Below the pieces are notes generated by a model, which saw only the letters and a list, made by a program, of their open reading frames with translations, did not search any database and had not been told where the DNA came from. Below, in pieces: positions 17,548-26,800 of a stretch of DNA of 32,211 nt. Origin of the DNA: JBBKWX01 sp037969175. GTDB lineage: Bacteria; Bacteroidota; Bacteroidia; AKYH767-A; JBBKVM01. Numbering within the stretch: position 1 is the stretch's first letter; each line of letters begins with the position of its first letter. The DNA lies in contig JBBKWX010000197.1 of NCBI GenBank assembly GCA_037969175.1, positions 1 through 32,211 of the forward strand, written 5' to 3'. The position numbers and the translations under genes were made by a program.

Positions 17548-19917
17548 ATGAAATTTAGTTTTACAGTAGTAACAGTACTTTTTTGTACCTCATTATTTGC
17601 CCAAACAAACATACAATTCAGATCTCAAAAGACATATCCCGGGAAAAACCTTGCCAATATCGGAGGTTATGTGGATGGACTTGGGAATGAATATGCTCTT
17701 GTAGGGACCTCAACCGGACTTTCTATCGTTGATGTCACCAATCCGGCTACTCCGGTGGAGAAATTTGCAGTGGTTGGTCCAACCAGCGACTGGAGAGAAG
17801 TAAAAACCTGGGGAAATTACGCTTATGTAACTACTGAGGGTGGCGCCAGTGGACTTCAGATCATAAATATGACCTATCTGCCTGATTCTGTACAAACTAA
17901 GTTCTGGATGGGTGATGGAGCAATTGCAAATCAACTTGAAACAATACATGCCTTACATATAGATAATGGATTCGTTTATTTATATGGTTCTAACTTATCA
18001 AGTGGAACAGCTTTGATGGCGAATCTTTCAGACCCATGGAATCCGACCTATTCAGGTAAATTGTCCGGTGCAGGGTCTACTTATGTTCATGATGGTTATG
18101 TGCGTAATGATACCTTATGGTCATGTCATATTTATGATGGTTCTTTTAAAATATATAATGTCGCTAATAAAGCAAATCCGGTTTTGTTAGCTACACAGAA
18201 TACACCCAGTAACTTTACACACAATGCCTGGTTGAATGATGCCGGCAGTATCCTGTTTACAACGGATGAAGTAAATAATTCATATTTGACTGCTTACGAT
18301 GTGAGTGATATCAACAATATAAAAGAGCTTGACAGGATCCAACGTGCTCCCGGTTCTAATGCCATTGTTCACAACACACATATTCTGAATGATTATGCGA
18401 TCACCTCCTGGTATAAAGAAGGTGTGGTTATCCATGATGTAAGTCGCGCCGGCAATATGATAGAGGTCGGGAATTACGATACCAGCCCATTAAGTGGTGG
18501 TGGGTTTGATGGATGTTGGGGAGTTTATCCTTATCTGCCCTCAGGAACCATCGTAGCTTCAGATATTTCACAAGGATTGTTCGTACTTACTCCAACCTAT
18601 GTTCGCGGCTGTTATCTGGAAGGAATTATAACTGATACGTTGTCTGGTGTAAGTCTTAATAATGTAAAGGTTGAAATATTAACCGCAGGTAAGATCAAGA
18701 ATTCTAATTCTTTGGGTGAATACAAAACCGGATTGCTAACTGCGGGATCTTATTCTGTTCAATACAGTAAGCCTGGATATATCACAAAGGTACTTTCAGG
18801 TGTAGCTTTGAATAATGGTGTTTTGAACAACCTGAATGTGCAATTGATGCCAATTCAATCTATGACCATAAACGGGCAAGTGAAGCGTGCATCAAACAAT
18901 GCATCTCTGGCAAATGCTACTGTGCATTTACATAATATAGATTTTGATTTTGTTGTGACAAGTGATGTGAACGGAAATTTTAGTCAGTCAGGATTTTTCT
19001 CCGGAACGTATGATGTTGAAGTAGGGAAATGGGGACAGGTAACATATTGCGCAAGTGGTGTAGTAATTAATAATTCTACAGGATCTCTTACATATGCTTT
19101 GCAGGATGGATATTATGATGATTTTTCCTTGGATTTCAATTGGATAACTGGAGGCAATGCGACTTCAGGTGCGTGGGTTAAAGGTGTGCCAATTGGTACT
19201 ACCAATGCAGGCCAACCTGTTGCTCCGGGAAGTGATGTTACCAATGATTGCGGAAATCAGGCATTCGTTACCGGTAATGGTGGTGGGTCAGCCGGTTCAG
19301 ATGATGTAGATAATGGAAACGTGGTGCTTACTTCTCCTGTAATGAATTTAAGTTCTTATGTTGATCCTTATATCCATTATTCAAGATGGTTTGTAAATAC
19401 GGGTGGGGCAACTACCGGTAATGATACACTGACGATCAAAGTAAGTGATGGTACTACAACTGCCCTTGTTGAGCGTGTTTTATTCAGCACTCCCGGTAAT
19501 GGTACCTGGGTGAATAAGAGCTACAGATTATCGGATTTCATTACCCCGGGTTCTGTTATGCGTATCATTGTTGAAACAGCTGATTGGCCTTCTGGTGGAG
19601 GACATCTTGTTGAAGCAGGTTTGGATCTTATGAAGATCACGGAAGGTTTAACAACTTCACTTAACAATACTACTGAGATGAGATTCGATGTTTATCCAAA
19701 TCCAAATTCCGGTGAATTTGATTTAGCATTCAATCTTGATGGAAACAATGGTCTTGTTGAAATTCTTGATATGACCGGAAGAGTAGTTTACTCACAAAAA
19801 TTAAATCCTGCACAAAGTCAGATCAAGATCAATCAGAAATTTGCTGAAGGAATGTACATGATTAAGCTCACGGGTACTTATGGTTCCGGAATGAAAAAAA
19901 TGATCATCACTAAATAA
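17548..19917 (+). CDS. Large secreted choice-of-anchor-B-type protein with T9SS sorting domain
   Basis: A 789-residue exported protein. The signal peptide is about 1-18 (MKFSFTVVTVLFCTSLFAQ). Residues about 25-350 form LVIVP-like beta-propeller repeats (GLSIVDVTNPATPVEKF, FKIYNVANKANPVLLA, TAYDVSDINNIKELD), the choice-of-anchor B layout. Two carboxypeptidase-regulatory-like Ig domains follow (about 353-430 and 435-520, GIITDTLSGVSLNNVKV and GQVKRASNNASLANATV). A jelly-roll-like domain comes next (about 525-690, DDFSLDFNWITGG..LTSPVMNLSS). The C-terminal type A sorting domain starts near 712 (FDVYPNPNSGEF) and ends GMKKMIITK. The T9SS would carry it across the outer membrane and anchor or release it. 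The HNTH and HNAW segments in the propeller are typical of the family. Function unknown. A strong terminator follows 20 nt after the stop. Confidence 0.9.
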   Translation: MKFSFTVVTVLFCTSLFAQTNIQFRSQKTYPGKNLANIGGYVDGLGNEYALVGTSTGLSIVDVTNPATPVEKFAVVGPTSDWREVKTWGNYAYVTTEGGASGLQIINMTYLPDSVQTKFWMGDGAIANQLETIHALHIDNGFVYLYGSNLSSGTALMANLSDPWNPTYSGKLSGAGSTYVHDGYVRNDTLWSCHIYDGSFKIYNVANKANPVLLATQNTPSNFTHNAWLNDAGSILFTTDEVNNSYLTAYDVSDINNIKELDRIQRAPGSNAIVHNTHILNDYAITSWYKEGVVIHDVSRAGNMIEVGNYDTSPLSGGGFDGCWGVYPYLPSGTIVASDISQGLFVLTPTYVRGCYLEGIITDTLSGVSLNNVKVEILTAGKIKNSNSLGEYKTGLLTAGSYSVQYSKPGYITKVLSGVALNNGVLNNLNVQLMPIQSMTINGQVKRASNNASLANATVHLHNIDFDFVVTSDVNGNFSQSGFFSGTYDVEVGKWGQVTYCASGVVINNSTGSLTYALQDGYYDDFSLDFNWITGGNATSGAWVKGVPIGTTNAGQPVAPGSDVTNDCGNQAFVTGNGGGSAGSDDVDNGNVVLTSPVMNLSSYVDPYIHYSRWFVNTGGATTGNDTLTIKVSDGTTTALVERVLFSTPGNGTWVNKSYRLSDFITPGSVMRIIVETADWPSGGGHLVEAGLDLMKITEGLTTSLNNTTEMRFDVYPNPNSGEFDLAFNLDGNNGLVEILDMTGRVVYSQKLNPAQSQIKINQKFAEGMYMIKLTGTYGSGMKKMIITK

Positions 19918-19935
19918 TTAGATTAGCACGCAAAG

Positions 19936-19967
19936 AAAAAGCCTCCACATTTTGGAGGCTTTTTTTT
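19936..19967. terminator. Bidirectional intrinsic terminator
   Basis: A perfect stem GCCTCCA/TGGAGGC with loop CATTT is flanked by A and T runs on both sides. It can end the plus-strand T9SS gene and the minus-strand lipoprotein operon that converge here. Confidence 0.9.
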
Positions 19968-19978
19968 AGTTATACAGT

Positions 19979-20128
19979 TTAACAGTTCTTCAACCAGGAT
20001 CCTAATCCAAGAAAGATAGCTATCCATATAAGTCCTTTGATAAAGAAGAATAAGAAGCCCGCTAAACCAATACGTTTTAGCCAGGGTATATATCCTTTGT
20101 TTAGTTTGTCTTTATCTTCTGAAATCAT
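19979..20128 (-). CDS. 49-residue membrane protein, hypothetical
   Basis: A short protein starting at ATG 20128, one base after the stop of the TolB-like lipoprotein gene. It has a charged N-terminus (MISEDKDKLNKGYIPWLKR) and one hydrophobic stretch (GLAGFLFFFIKGLIWIAIFLGLG, about 22-44), ending WLKNC. A longer frame from 20197 would overlap the lipoprotein gene by 68 nt and is less likely. The one-base spacing, sensible membrane topology and terminator directly after the stop argue that it is a real gene. I do not recognise a family; short membrane proteins of this look are frequent in Bacteroidota. It probably sits in the inner membrane. Confidence 0.65.
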   Translation of the reverse strand: MISEDKDKLNKGYIPWLKRIGLAGFLFFFIKGLIWIAIFLGLGSWLKNC

Positions 20129-20129
20129 A

Positions 20130-21248
20130 TTAATCTTGCCATTCAGCCAGGAAAAGATTTGTTGCTCTTCCTCCGCCATTATTTCTGTTACTTGCAAATA
20201 TCAGCTTTTTCCCATCAAAAGAAAACATAGGGAAAGCATCAAAAACAGAATCATAGGTAATTCTTTCTAATCCTGTTCCATCTAAATTTATCATATAAAG
20301 ATTAAAAGGATAAGATTTTTCAGTTGCGTGATTGGAAGAGAATATTACTTTTTTACCTGATGGATGAAAGAAAGGAGCCCAATTTGCTTTTCCAAGATGA
20401 GTGATCTGTTTCAGATCTGATCCATCAACATTACAGATAAATAGTTCCATGTTAGTAGGCATAACCAATCCTTCAGCCAGCAGATCTTTGTAAACCTTAA
20501 TATCTTCTGCTGTTTTAGGACGTGATGCTCTGAACAATAATTTACTTCCATCCGGTGAGAAAAATGCACCGCCATCATATCCAAGTTCAGTAGTGATCTG
20601 CTTTACATTACTGCCATCAATATTCATGGTATATAATTCAAGATCACCGGATCTTAATGAAGTGAAAACAATCTTATCACCATTGGGTGAAACAGTTGCT
20701 TCTGCATCATATCCGGCGGTGTTGGTAAGTTGTTTTATGATATTCCCTTTGAGGTCACTAACGAAAATATCAAAGCTGCTATAGATAGGCCATACATACT
20801 TTCCATCCGCTCTTTTTTCAGGTACCGGTGGACATGCCTCTGAACCCAAATGAGTGCTCGCATAGACTATCGTTGTGTCACCGGGCAGGAAGTATGCACA
20901 TGTAGTTCTTCCTTTACCTGTACTCAACAATGGAGGTCTTAAACTATCCATGAACTGGGCATCAACAGGCATATAAAAGATCTGATCACATTCAGTTCCC
21001 CATTTTTCATTATTTGCCTGAAATACCAGATACTTATTGTTAAAACTGAAATAGGCTTCTGCATTATCTCCACCATTTGTCAATTGAATTATTGACTTAA
21101 AATTTTTCTCCTGTGGATAATGAACTGTTTGAGTTTTCGTGGCACCTGAATGTGCCATTTCATTTTTCTTTTCAGGTTCCTTACTCCCGCAAGCAAACAT
21201 TGTGAATGCTACAATAAAAAGTGTTCCCGCGTATATAGTTCTTTTCAT
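20130..21248 (-). CDS. TolB-like beta-propeller (PD40) lipoprotein
   Basis: A 372-residue exported protein. From ATG 21248 it begins MKRTIYAGTLFIVAFTMFAC, a lipoprotein signal with Cys20 as the likely lipidated residue. The ATG at 21269 is less suitable because it adds MISFDAI before the basic region and the -7 box at 21257-21264 lies inside that extension. The mature part has several WD40-like PD40 repeats of the TolB type: GYDAEATVSPNGDKIVFTSL, GYDGGAFFSPDGSKLLFRAS, WAPFFHPSGKKVIFSSN and DAFPMFSFDGKKLIFASN. The first two are followed by segments such as LYTMNIDGSNVKQIT. No Tol-Pal genes are near, so it is a propeller protein of unknown partner, not TolB itself. It is coupled to the 49-residue membrane protein downstream. 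Confidence 0.87.
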   Translation of the reverse strand: MKRTIYAGTLFIVAFTMFACGSKEPEKKNEMAHSGATKTQTVHYPQEKNFKSIIQLTNGGDNAEAYFSFNNKYLVFQANNEKWGTECDQIFYMPVDAQFMDSLRPPLLSTGKGRTTCAYFLPGDTTIVYASTHLGSEACPPVPEKRADGKYVWPIYSSFDIFVSDLKGNIIKQLTNTAGYDAEATVSPNGDKIVFTSLRSGDLELYTMNIDGSNVKQITTELGYDGGAFFSPDGSKLLFRASRPKTAEDIKVYKDLLAEGLVMPTNMELFICNVDGSDLKQITHLGKANWAPFFHPSGKKVIFSSNHATEKSYPFNLYMINLDGTGLERITYDSVFDAFPMFSFDGKKLIFASNRNNGGGRATNLFLAEWQD

Positions 21249-21256
21249 AATGGCGT

Positions 21257-21264
21257 CAAAACTA
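21257..21264 (-). promoter_or_regulatory. Possible -7 box for the TolB-like lipoprotein
   Basis: TAGTTTTG on the minus strand matches TAnnTTTG. It ends 8 nt before ATG 21248, so the transcript would be almost leaderless. No TTTG is found at the -33 position. Confidence 0.3.
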
Positions 21265-21300
21265 ATCATATCTTCTATTTATTTTCGTCAGTATTTCGTA

Positions 21301-21335
21301 AAAAAAAAGCCCCGCATAGTGCGAGGCTTTTTTTA
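21301..21335. terminator. Bidirectional terminator after the HU gene
   Basis: The arms GCCCCGCA and TGCGAGGC pair with one mismatch around a TAG loop, between an A run and a T run. It lies 14 nt after the HU stop on the minus strand and separates HU from the lipoprotein gene. Confidence 0.88.
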
Positions 21336-21349
21336 CGAAATTAAGTTGA

Positions 21350-21622
21350 TTACTTAACTTTCTTAGTCAATTCACTTCCAGCGCGGAAACGTACAACTTT
21401 CTTAGCAGGAATGCTGATTACTTTTCCTGTTTGTGGGTTACGACCTTTACGAGCAGAACGCTTAGCAACTGCAAAAGTACCGAATCCAACCAAAGTTACT
21501 TTCTCACCTTTTTTCAAAGCACCACTTGCAGCAGCAAGGAAAGAATTTAAAGCAGCTTGAGCTTGAGTCTTGTTAACTTTAGCATCAGTCGCCATTTTTT
21601 TAATCAAATCACCTTTGTTCAT
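21350..21622 (-). CDS. HU-family DNA-binding protein
   Basis: A 90-residue histone-like protein of normal HU length. It starts MNKGDLIKKMATDAKVNKTQ, and the helical dimerisation part holds AQAALNSFLAAASGALKKG. The beta arm reads VTLVGFGTFAVAKRSARKGRNPQTGKVISIPAKKVVRFRAG, with the RNP segment that enters the minor groove. It ends ELTKKVK. HU bends and compacts DNA as a dimer in the nucleoid. It is a single-gene unit with its own promoter box (21673-21680) and terminator (21301-21335). Confidence 0.96.
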   Translation of the reverse strand: MNKGDLIKKMATDAKVNKTQAQAALNSFLAAASGALKKGEKVTLVGFGTFAVAKRSARKGRNPQTGKVISIPAKKVVRFRAGSELTKKVK

Positions 21623-21672
21623 TTTGATAATTTTTTTTACGGTTAATACTGTTTGTTTATGTTAATACATCC

Positions 21673-21680
21673 CAAATATA
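21673..21680 (-). promoter_or_regulatory. Promoter -7 box for HU
   Basis: On the minus strand TATATTTG matches TAnnTTTG. A TTG lies upstream with a spacer of about 21 bp, slightly longer than usual. It predicts a leader of roughly 44 nt. Confidence 0.5.
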
Positions 21681-21920
21681 ATACCTGTAACCTACAATTA
21701 GCAAGAGTTTGCGTAAATATTTCTTCTGTGATACCTGATTTTATTAACAATTCGGAGCATTATATACAAGTTTTTCGGGTCATACTCCCTCCTTTGAAAA
21801 ATACTCCTTTCACAAACATCATAAAATCAGCAGTGTGCGTAGTTACCTTGAGACTAACCTAATTTCTTCGCCTGTTCATAATTTCTCTTTGTAATGGACT
21901 GTTTTCGGGCTCTTTACCGT

Positions 21921-21957
21921 AAAAAAAAAGCCATAAACCGGAGTTTATGGCAAAAAA
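21921..21957 (-). terminator. Terminator of the barrel-protein gene
   Basis: A perfect 9-bp stem GCCATAAAC/GTTTATGGC with tetraloop CGGA is followed on the minus strand by nine T residues. It lies about 40 nt after the stop at 21990. Confidence 0.9.
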
Positions 21958-21989
21958 GACCGAAGAAAGATCAATAACCTAAGCCTTTT

Positions 21990-22628
21990 TTAAAATTTTA
22001 TACCCACTGTGAAGCCGGCTTTGGGGTAAACTCCACTGTATTCCGGATCCGTTATATCATATACATAATTCTGTGTTTTTGAGTTTGAATTTACATCCGT
22101 GAATTTCACACCACCACCAAGGAATGTATCAATATTAACTTTTTCAAACATGACCAATCTTAATCCAAACAACACACCTGCGCCACCGCTATTGATCTGG
22201 CTTTTACGGATCAATTCAACCGGTTCTGTATAAATAGGCTGATTCGGATCTGTATTATTATCATAATAGTATTCTCTAAACTCACGATCCAAATACTTAT
22301 ACGCCAGATAAGGTCCGGTGAATATCATGATACGAGATGTTCTGTATTCTTCAATGTTATTTTTCTTGAAATAGAAACGGTACTGAATATCTCCTTTAAT
22401 CCCCATTTGCTTATCGTCATATAGATTAGAAGCGGTTATCCCGACATTGATTACTAAACCGTTATTTTCTTCATTCAACATTCTTTCATAACCTAATTGA
22501 AATGTTTGATTGAAAAACTCAAACGGGCTAATGCTTAAAACATTTCTTTCTACTTTTTCCTGCGCATTGGCAATTGCAGGAAGTAAGGCCAATCCAAAAA
22601 CCAGCGTTATTATTTTATTATATTTCAT
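21990..22628 (-). CDS. Outer-membrane beta-barrel protein, hypothetical
   Basis: A 212-residue exported protein with signal peptide MKYNKIITLVFGLALLPAIANAQ. The mature part alternates hydrophobic and polar residues in the manner of barrel strands (FQLGYERMLNEENNGLVINVGI, GIKGDIQYRFYFKK, IMIFTGPYLAYKYLD, GVLFGLRLVMFEKVNIDTFLGGGVKF) and ends in aromatic Phe (AGFTVGIKF), as outer-membrane barrels do. It resembles the DUF3575-like group of Bacteroidota, but this is by appearance only. It is a single gene with a strong promoter and its own terminator. No partner is evident. Confidence 0.8.
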   Translation of the reverse strand: MKYNKIITLVFGLALLPAIANAQEKVERNVLSISPFEFFNQTFQLGYERMLNEENNGLVINVGITASNLYDDKQMGIKGDIQYRFYFKKNNIEEYRTSRIMIFTGPYLAYKYLDREFREYYYDNNTDPNQPIYTEPVELIRKSQINSGGAGVLFGLRLVMFEKVNIDTFLGGGVKFTDVNSNSKTQNYVYDITDPEYSGVYPKAGFTVGIKF

Positions 22629-22647
22629 GTTTTATAATTAATTATTC

Positions 22648-22667
22648 CAGATCTAAATAACAGATCT
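22648..22667 (-). promoter_or_regulatory. Paired CAGATCT sites in the barrel-gene leader
   Basis: CAGATCT occurs at 22648-22654 and again at 22661-22667. Because AGATCT is its own complement, the pair is both a direct repeat and an inverted repeat, able to form a hairpin just after the predicted transcription start or to serve as an operator. Confidence 0.35.
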
Positions 22668-22677
22668 TATAGTAAAC

Positions 22678-22709
22678 CAAATGTAGCCACTGATATCACA
22701 GTAAGCAAA
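22678..22709 (-). promoter_or_regulatory. Full Bacteroidota promoter for the barrel protein
   Basis: On the minus strand, TTTG (22709-22706), a 20-bp spacer and TACATTTG (22685-22678) match both the -33 and -7 consensus boxes. Predicted leader is about 44 nt before ATG 22628. Confidence 0.7.
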
Positions 22710-22735
22710 AAAAGAAAGAAATTACTACTTTATAA

Positions 22736-23764
22736 TTATAGAGGCATTCTTGCTGAAGCGGAAATATCCTTAGGAGCAAACCGTTTTGCCTTAAACAAAT
22801 AATAGCCTGCAATACCTATCATGGCAGCATTATCGGTACAATATTCAAAGGCTGGTACATGTAATTCCCAATTTCTCTTTTTCGATACTTCCTGAAGTCT
22901 GTTTCTTAATCCGCTGTTTGCAGAAACTCCTCCGGCAATTGCAATACATTTTATTCCCGTTTCTTCAGAGGCTTGGATGAGTTTTGATAATAAAGCATCA
23001 ATGATCGCTTTTTGAAAAGATGCTGCAATATCTGCTTTATACTTTTCAAGAAATTGAGGGTCCTTTTTTAGGTGATCTCTCAGGAAATATAAAAGCGAAG
23101 TCTTTAAACCACTAAAGCTAAAATCTAAGCCGGGTAATGAGGAAACGGGAAACCTGAACATATTTTCATCTCCCTGAGATGCTAGTTTATCTATTAAAGG
23201 ACCTCCGGGATAGGGAAGCCCCATTACTTTTGCAGCCTTATCAAAAGCTTCTCCTGCAGCATCATCAGTTGTTTGCCCGATCAACTCAAATTCCAAAGGT
23301 GAACGAACGATTAATAATTGAGTATGACCGCCTGATACCGTGAGGCATAGCATAGGTAAAGCAGGTAATTCATCTGCTGCTGAATTGCGGATAAAGTGTG
23401 CAAGTACATGTGCCTGCATATGATTGACATTCAATAATGGAATGTCTAAACCCAACGCTAACCCTTTTGCAAATGAAGTTCCTACCAGCAATGCACCTAA
23501 TAATCCGGGACCGGCCGTAAAAGCAACCGCATCAAGATCATTTTTGTTTACCTTTGCCCGTGTTAAGGCCTCATGCACAACCGGTACTATGTTTTGCTGA
23601 TGAGCCCTTGATGCGAGTTCAGGTACCACACCACCATAATTTTGATGTATATCCTGTCCGGCAATAACATTGGCAAGAACTTTGTCGTTTTCCAATATGG
23701 AAGCGGCCGTTTCATCACATGAGGATTCAATTCCAAGTATTAATATTCTATCCTTATCTTTCAT
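22736..23764 (-). CDS. tsaD: tRNA N6-threonylcarbamoyladenosine transferase TsaD
   Basis: A 342-residue Kae1/TsaD protein of the ASKHA fold. It starts ILGIESSCDETAASI, has the metal-binding His pair in NHMQAH (H115, H119) and continues LTVSGGHTQLLIV. The family motifs GEAFDKAAKVMGLPYPGGP, SFSGLKTSLLYF and IAGGVSANSGLR follow, and it ends DISASARMPL. With TsaB, TsaC and TsaE it makes the t6A37 modification in tRNAs that read ANN codons. It is cytoplasmic and usually essential. It diverges from tamB across a gap of a few dozen bases, a pair often seen in Bacteroidota. Confidence 0.97.
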   Translation of the reverse strand: MKDKDRILILGIESSCDETAASILENDKVLANVIAGQDIHQNYGGVVPELASRAHQQNIVPVVHEALTRAKVNKNDLDAVAFTAGPGLLGALLVGTSFAKGLALGLDIPLLNVNHMQAHVLAHFIRNSAADELPALPMLCLTVSGGHTQLLIVRSPLEFELIGQTTDDAAGEAFDKAAKVMGLPYPGGPLIDKLASQGDENMFRFPVSSLPGLDFSFSGLKTSLLYFLRDHLKKDPQFLEKYKADIAASFQKAIIDALLSKLIQASEETGIKCIAIAGGVSANSGLRNRLQEVSKKRNWELHVPAFEYCTDNAAMIGIAGYYLFKAKRFAPKDISASARMPL

Positions 23765-23785
23765 TTAATTCGGCAACAGCCTTAA

Positions 23786-23875
23786 AACGGTTTCAAAGTT
23801 ATCAAAAGATCAACTAAAATAATCTTAATCACACTCGGAGCAGGAATTTTTCTTGTTCTCGGTTTAATATTTTCG
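23786..23875 (+). other. In-frame upstream extension of tamB encoding its membrane anchor
   Basis: The frame of tamB stays open upstream of TTG 23876 to the TAA at 23783-23785. It encodes a basic stretch and a hydrophobic anchor (VIKRSTKIILITLGAGIFLV, then LGLIFSLSLP running into the called protein). This is the N-terminal signal anchor expected of TamB. No ATG, GTG or TTG lies in this extension, so initiation may use ATC (23801), ATA (23819) or ATT, or the sequence carries an error here. Confidence 0.7.
23794..23801 (-). promoter_or_regulatory. Promoter -7 box for tsaD
   Basis: On the minus strand TAACTTTG matches TAnnTTTG, 29 nt before the tsaD ATG. No good -33 box is seen. It overlaps the likely 5' end of the tamB reading frame on the other strand. 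Confidence 0.45.
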
Positions 23876-26800
23876 TTGAGTCTGCCAAGAGTTCAAACCT
23901 GGCTGGCACAGCGTGCTGCTGCTTATTTAGCTGCAGAGTTAAATACGAAAGTTGAAATTGATTATTTACATTTCAAGCCTTTCCGTAAATTAAGTCTGGA
24001 AGGAGTCTATATAGAAGATCTCAAAGGTGACACACTCGTATATGTCAAAGAGTTGGAAGTAGAGATCAAATCTTTCGTGGTCTCAAAAAGCAGGATAAAA
24101 TTTCGAAGTCTTGTTTTGAACGAAGCTAATATTAATATCAAAAAATATAAAGGAGAAGAATCTAATAATCTGAAATTTCTGATCGATTATTTTGCCGGAC
24201 CACCAAGAACAGATACCAGTATAGCAAGACCTTTCATTTTAAGATCCGATGATCTTAAAATTCAAAATTCAAAATTCAGTTATTTAAATTTCAACAAACC
24301 TCACGCAACCTATGGAGTTGACTGGGATTACGTATCTGTTTCTAATCTCAATCTGGATGCAAAATTGTTCCGACTTGAAGATGATTCAATATCAACTGAA
24401 TTGAGAAGTTTATCTCTGAAAGAATCAGCAGGTTTTGTGCTTGATAAATTGAGTTCAGTAGTAAGCTTTAGTAGTTCAGGAATGCAGTTTAAGGATCTGC
24501 AAATACAAACTCCTTATTCTAAAATTAACACTCAGCTGGAGTTTGCTTATTCAGGGTGGGGTATGTTAAATCAATTTATTTCAGAAGTTAATATTAGATC
24601 TAATTTTGAACGATCAGAAGTTAGCTTGTTAGATATATCCTATTTTGCAAATGATCTTGAAGGCTTGGATCAGGATCTCATTATTGAAGGTCAGGTGAGA
24701 GGGAGAGTAGATCAATTAAAAGGTAAAAATATTAAATTTAGCTATGGATTACGGACTCAATTTCAAGGTGATATTAGTATGTCGGGGTTGCCCAAATGGA
24801 ATAATACTTTCATTGATCTGATCATAGATGATTTTAAAACCACCCCTTCAGATTTGGCAACTATTCCATTACCTCCATTCACAAGCGGGAATAAGATCAA
24901 GCTCCCTGCCGAATTATTCAATGCCGGTCTCATTAAGTTCAAAGGGAAATTTACCGGATTCCCGGAGGATTTTGTTGCATACGGGGATCTGAGAAGTAAT
25001 TTCGGTACGCTTTCATCGGATATTAATTTGAAGATAGATAGTGAAACACGTTTGACCGAATACAGCGGTCACCTGAATGCTATTGATTTTGATGCCGGTG
25101 CACTTACCGGTTCTTCAAAAGTTTTAGGTAAAGTAAGTTTCAATTCGGAATTGAAAGGACATGGTTTAAAGATCGATAATGTAAAAGCTTTCTTTAAAGG
25201 AAATGTTTCATCCATAGAACTGAATGGATACAACTACAAGAATATTGTGGTCGATGCTGAAGTAGCAAGTAAAATGTTTAAAGGATCTTTATCTGTTAAA
25301 GAACAAAATATAGATCTTGATTTTAACGGAACAATAGATTTCAGAGAAGAAGACCCAATTTTTAATTTCACAGCAGATCTGAAAGATGCGAGTCTGGCTA
25401 AACTTAATCTTCTGAAAAGGGAAGGAGATCCAAAATTGAATTCAGTTTTCGAGTTTAAATTTTCCGGTAAAAAAATTGATGACCTGGTAGGTTCTATGGA
25501 TATTCGGGACTTGACATATATTGAAAATGACAAAAAGTATGAGATAAAGAATTTTCAATTTACATCTGAATCCGGACCGGAAGGAAAAACGCTGACTTTG
25601 GTTTCTGATCTGGCTGACATTAGTTTAAAAGGAAGTTTCAATCTCGAAGAATTGCCCGCATCTCTGCAAAAATTATTGAATGATTATGTCCCTGCATATA
25701 TAGCGCCCTACCGGAAAAAATATGCAGAACAGGATCTAAGTATCTACGTTTTAATTCATGATTTTGGTCCAATCCATGAGTTGTTTTTACCTACTCTGAA
25801 CCTGACGAGCGGAACTAAACTCGAAAGTAAAATAAACACGATCAATAAAGATGTCAGGGTGAATTATGTTTCTGAAAAAATGGATGTGGGTGGAATCATT
25901 TTCAACAATATTAATTTAGATATAGTTCCTGAAGGAAGTCAACTCTTCCTTACAACAGATGCCAAAAATGTAATTTTAAATGACAGTATCACTTTTGAAA
26001 AATTTGGATTTAATGCACATACCCAATCGGGATCTATCAATAGTTCTTTGATATTAACTTCAAAAGATTCTCTGTTTACAAGCATTCATTTGAATGGAAT
26101 TGTAGGTTTTCCGGGAGAGGGTGCTATTAATATCCGAACCAAGCCAAGTGTTTTGAAAATTAATAAGATTGATTGGAAGATAAGTGAAAATAATGAAGTC
26201 TATATTGATTCAAGCAGGATAGAATTTAAAGATCTCAAATTCTTTACAGGAACTCAGTCTTTGAGTATAGATGGAATTGTTTCCAGAAACCCTCAACATA
26301 TTTTAAAATTAAATTTTGAAAAATTTGAATTAGCTACTCTTCAAAGTCTATTCAGTCAAGTGGATATTGAATTGGGAGGAAATACAAACGGAAGTGCTGA
26401 GTTGTCCGGTTTATACAGTGAATTCAAGGCTAATGCAATATTGGATATCAGCAACTTTAGTTTCAACGGAGATACTTTGGGTAATATGAAACTGCAAAGT
26501 AATTATGATTACAAAAAAAATGCAGTAGGCATAAATTGTGTCATCGCTAAAGGAGTTATTCCGAATGTCGATATCCAGGGAACTTATTTTGTAGGAAAAA
26601 ACAGAAACAAAAATTTTGATCTGGATATTAAAGTTCAACGTATTTATTTGCAAGTTCTTGAACCCTATCTTAAAGGGATCTTTAGTGATATGCATGGTAT
26701 ACTGACAGCTGATATTAGGTTGGATGGAACGAATAGAGATCCTGTCATAACCGGTAATGCAAAAGTTCAAAAAGCTAATTTCAAAGTTGACTATTTAAAT

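Larger units (their letters stand above)
21623..21989. other. Intergenic region between HU and the barrel protein
   Basis: This 367-base gap holds the HU promoter box and leader on the right-to-left strand, and the terminator of the barrel-protein gene near its right end. The middle (about 21690-21915) shows no convincing gene. The only notable pattern is two pyrimidine-rich near-copies, ACTCCCTCCTTTG and ACTCCTTTC, around 21785-21812. Confidence 0.5.

Noticed and set aside
20130..21248. Calling the lipoprotein TolB of the Tol-Pal system
   Set aside because: It has PD40 repeats but is lipidated, lacks nearby tol/pal genes and the TolB N-terminal domain.
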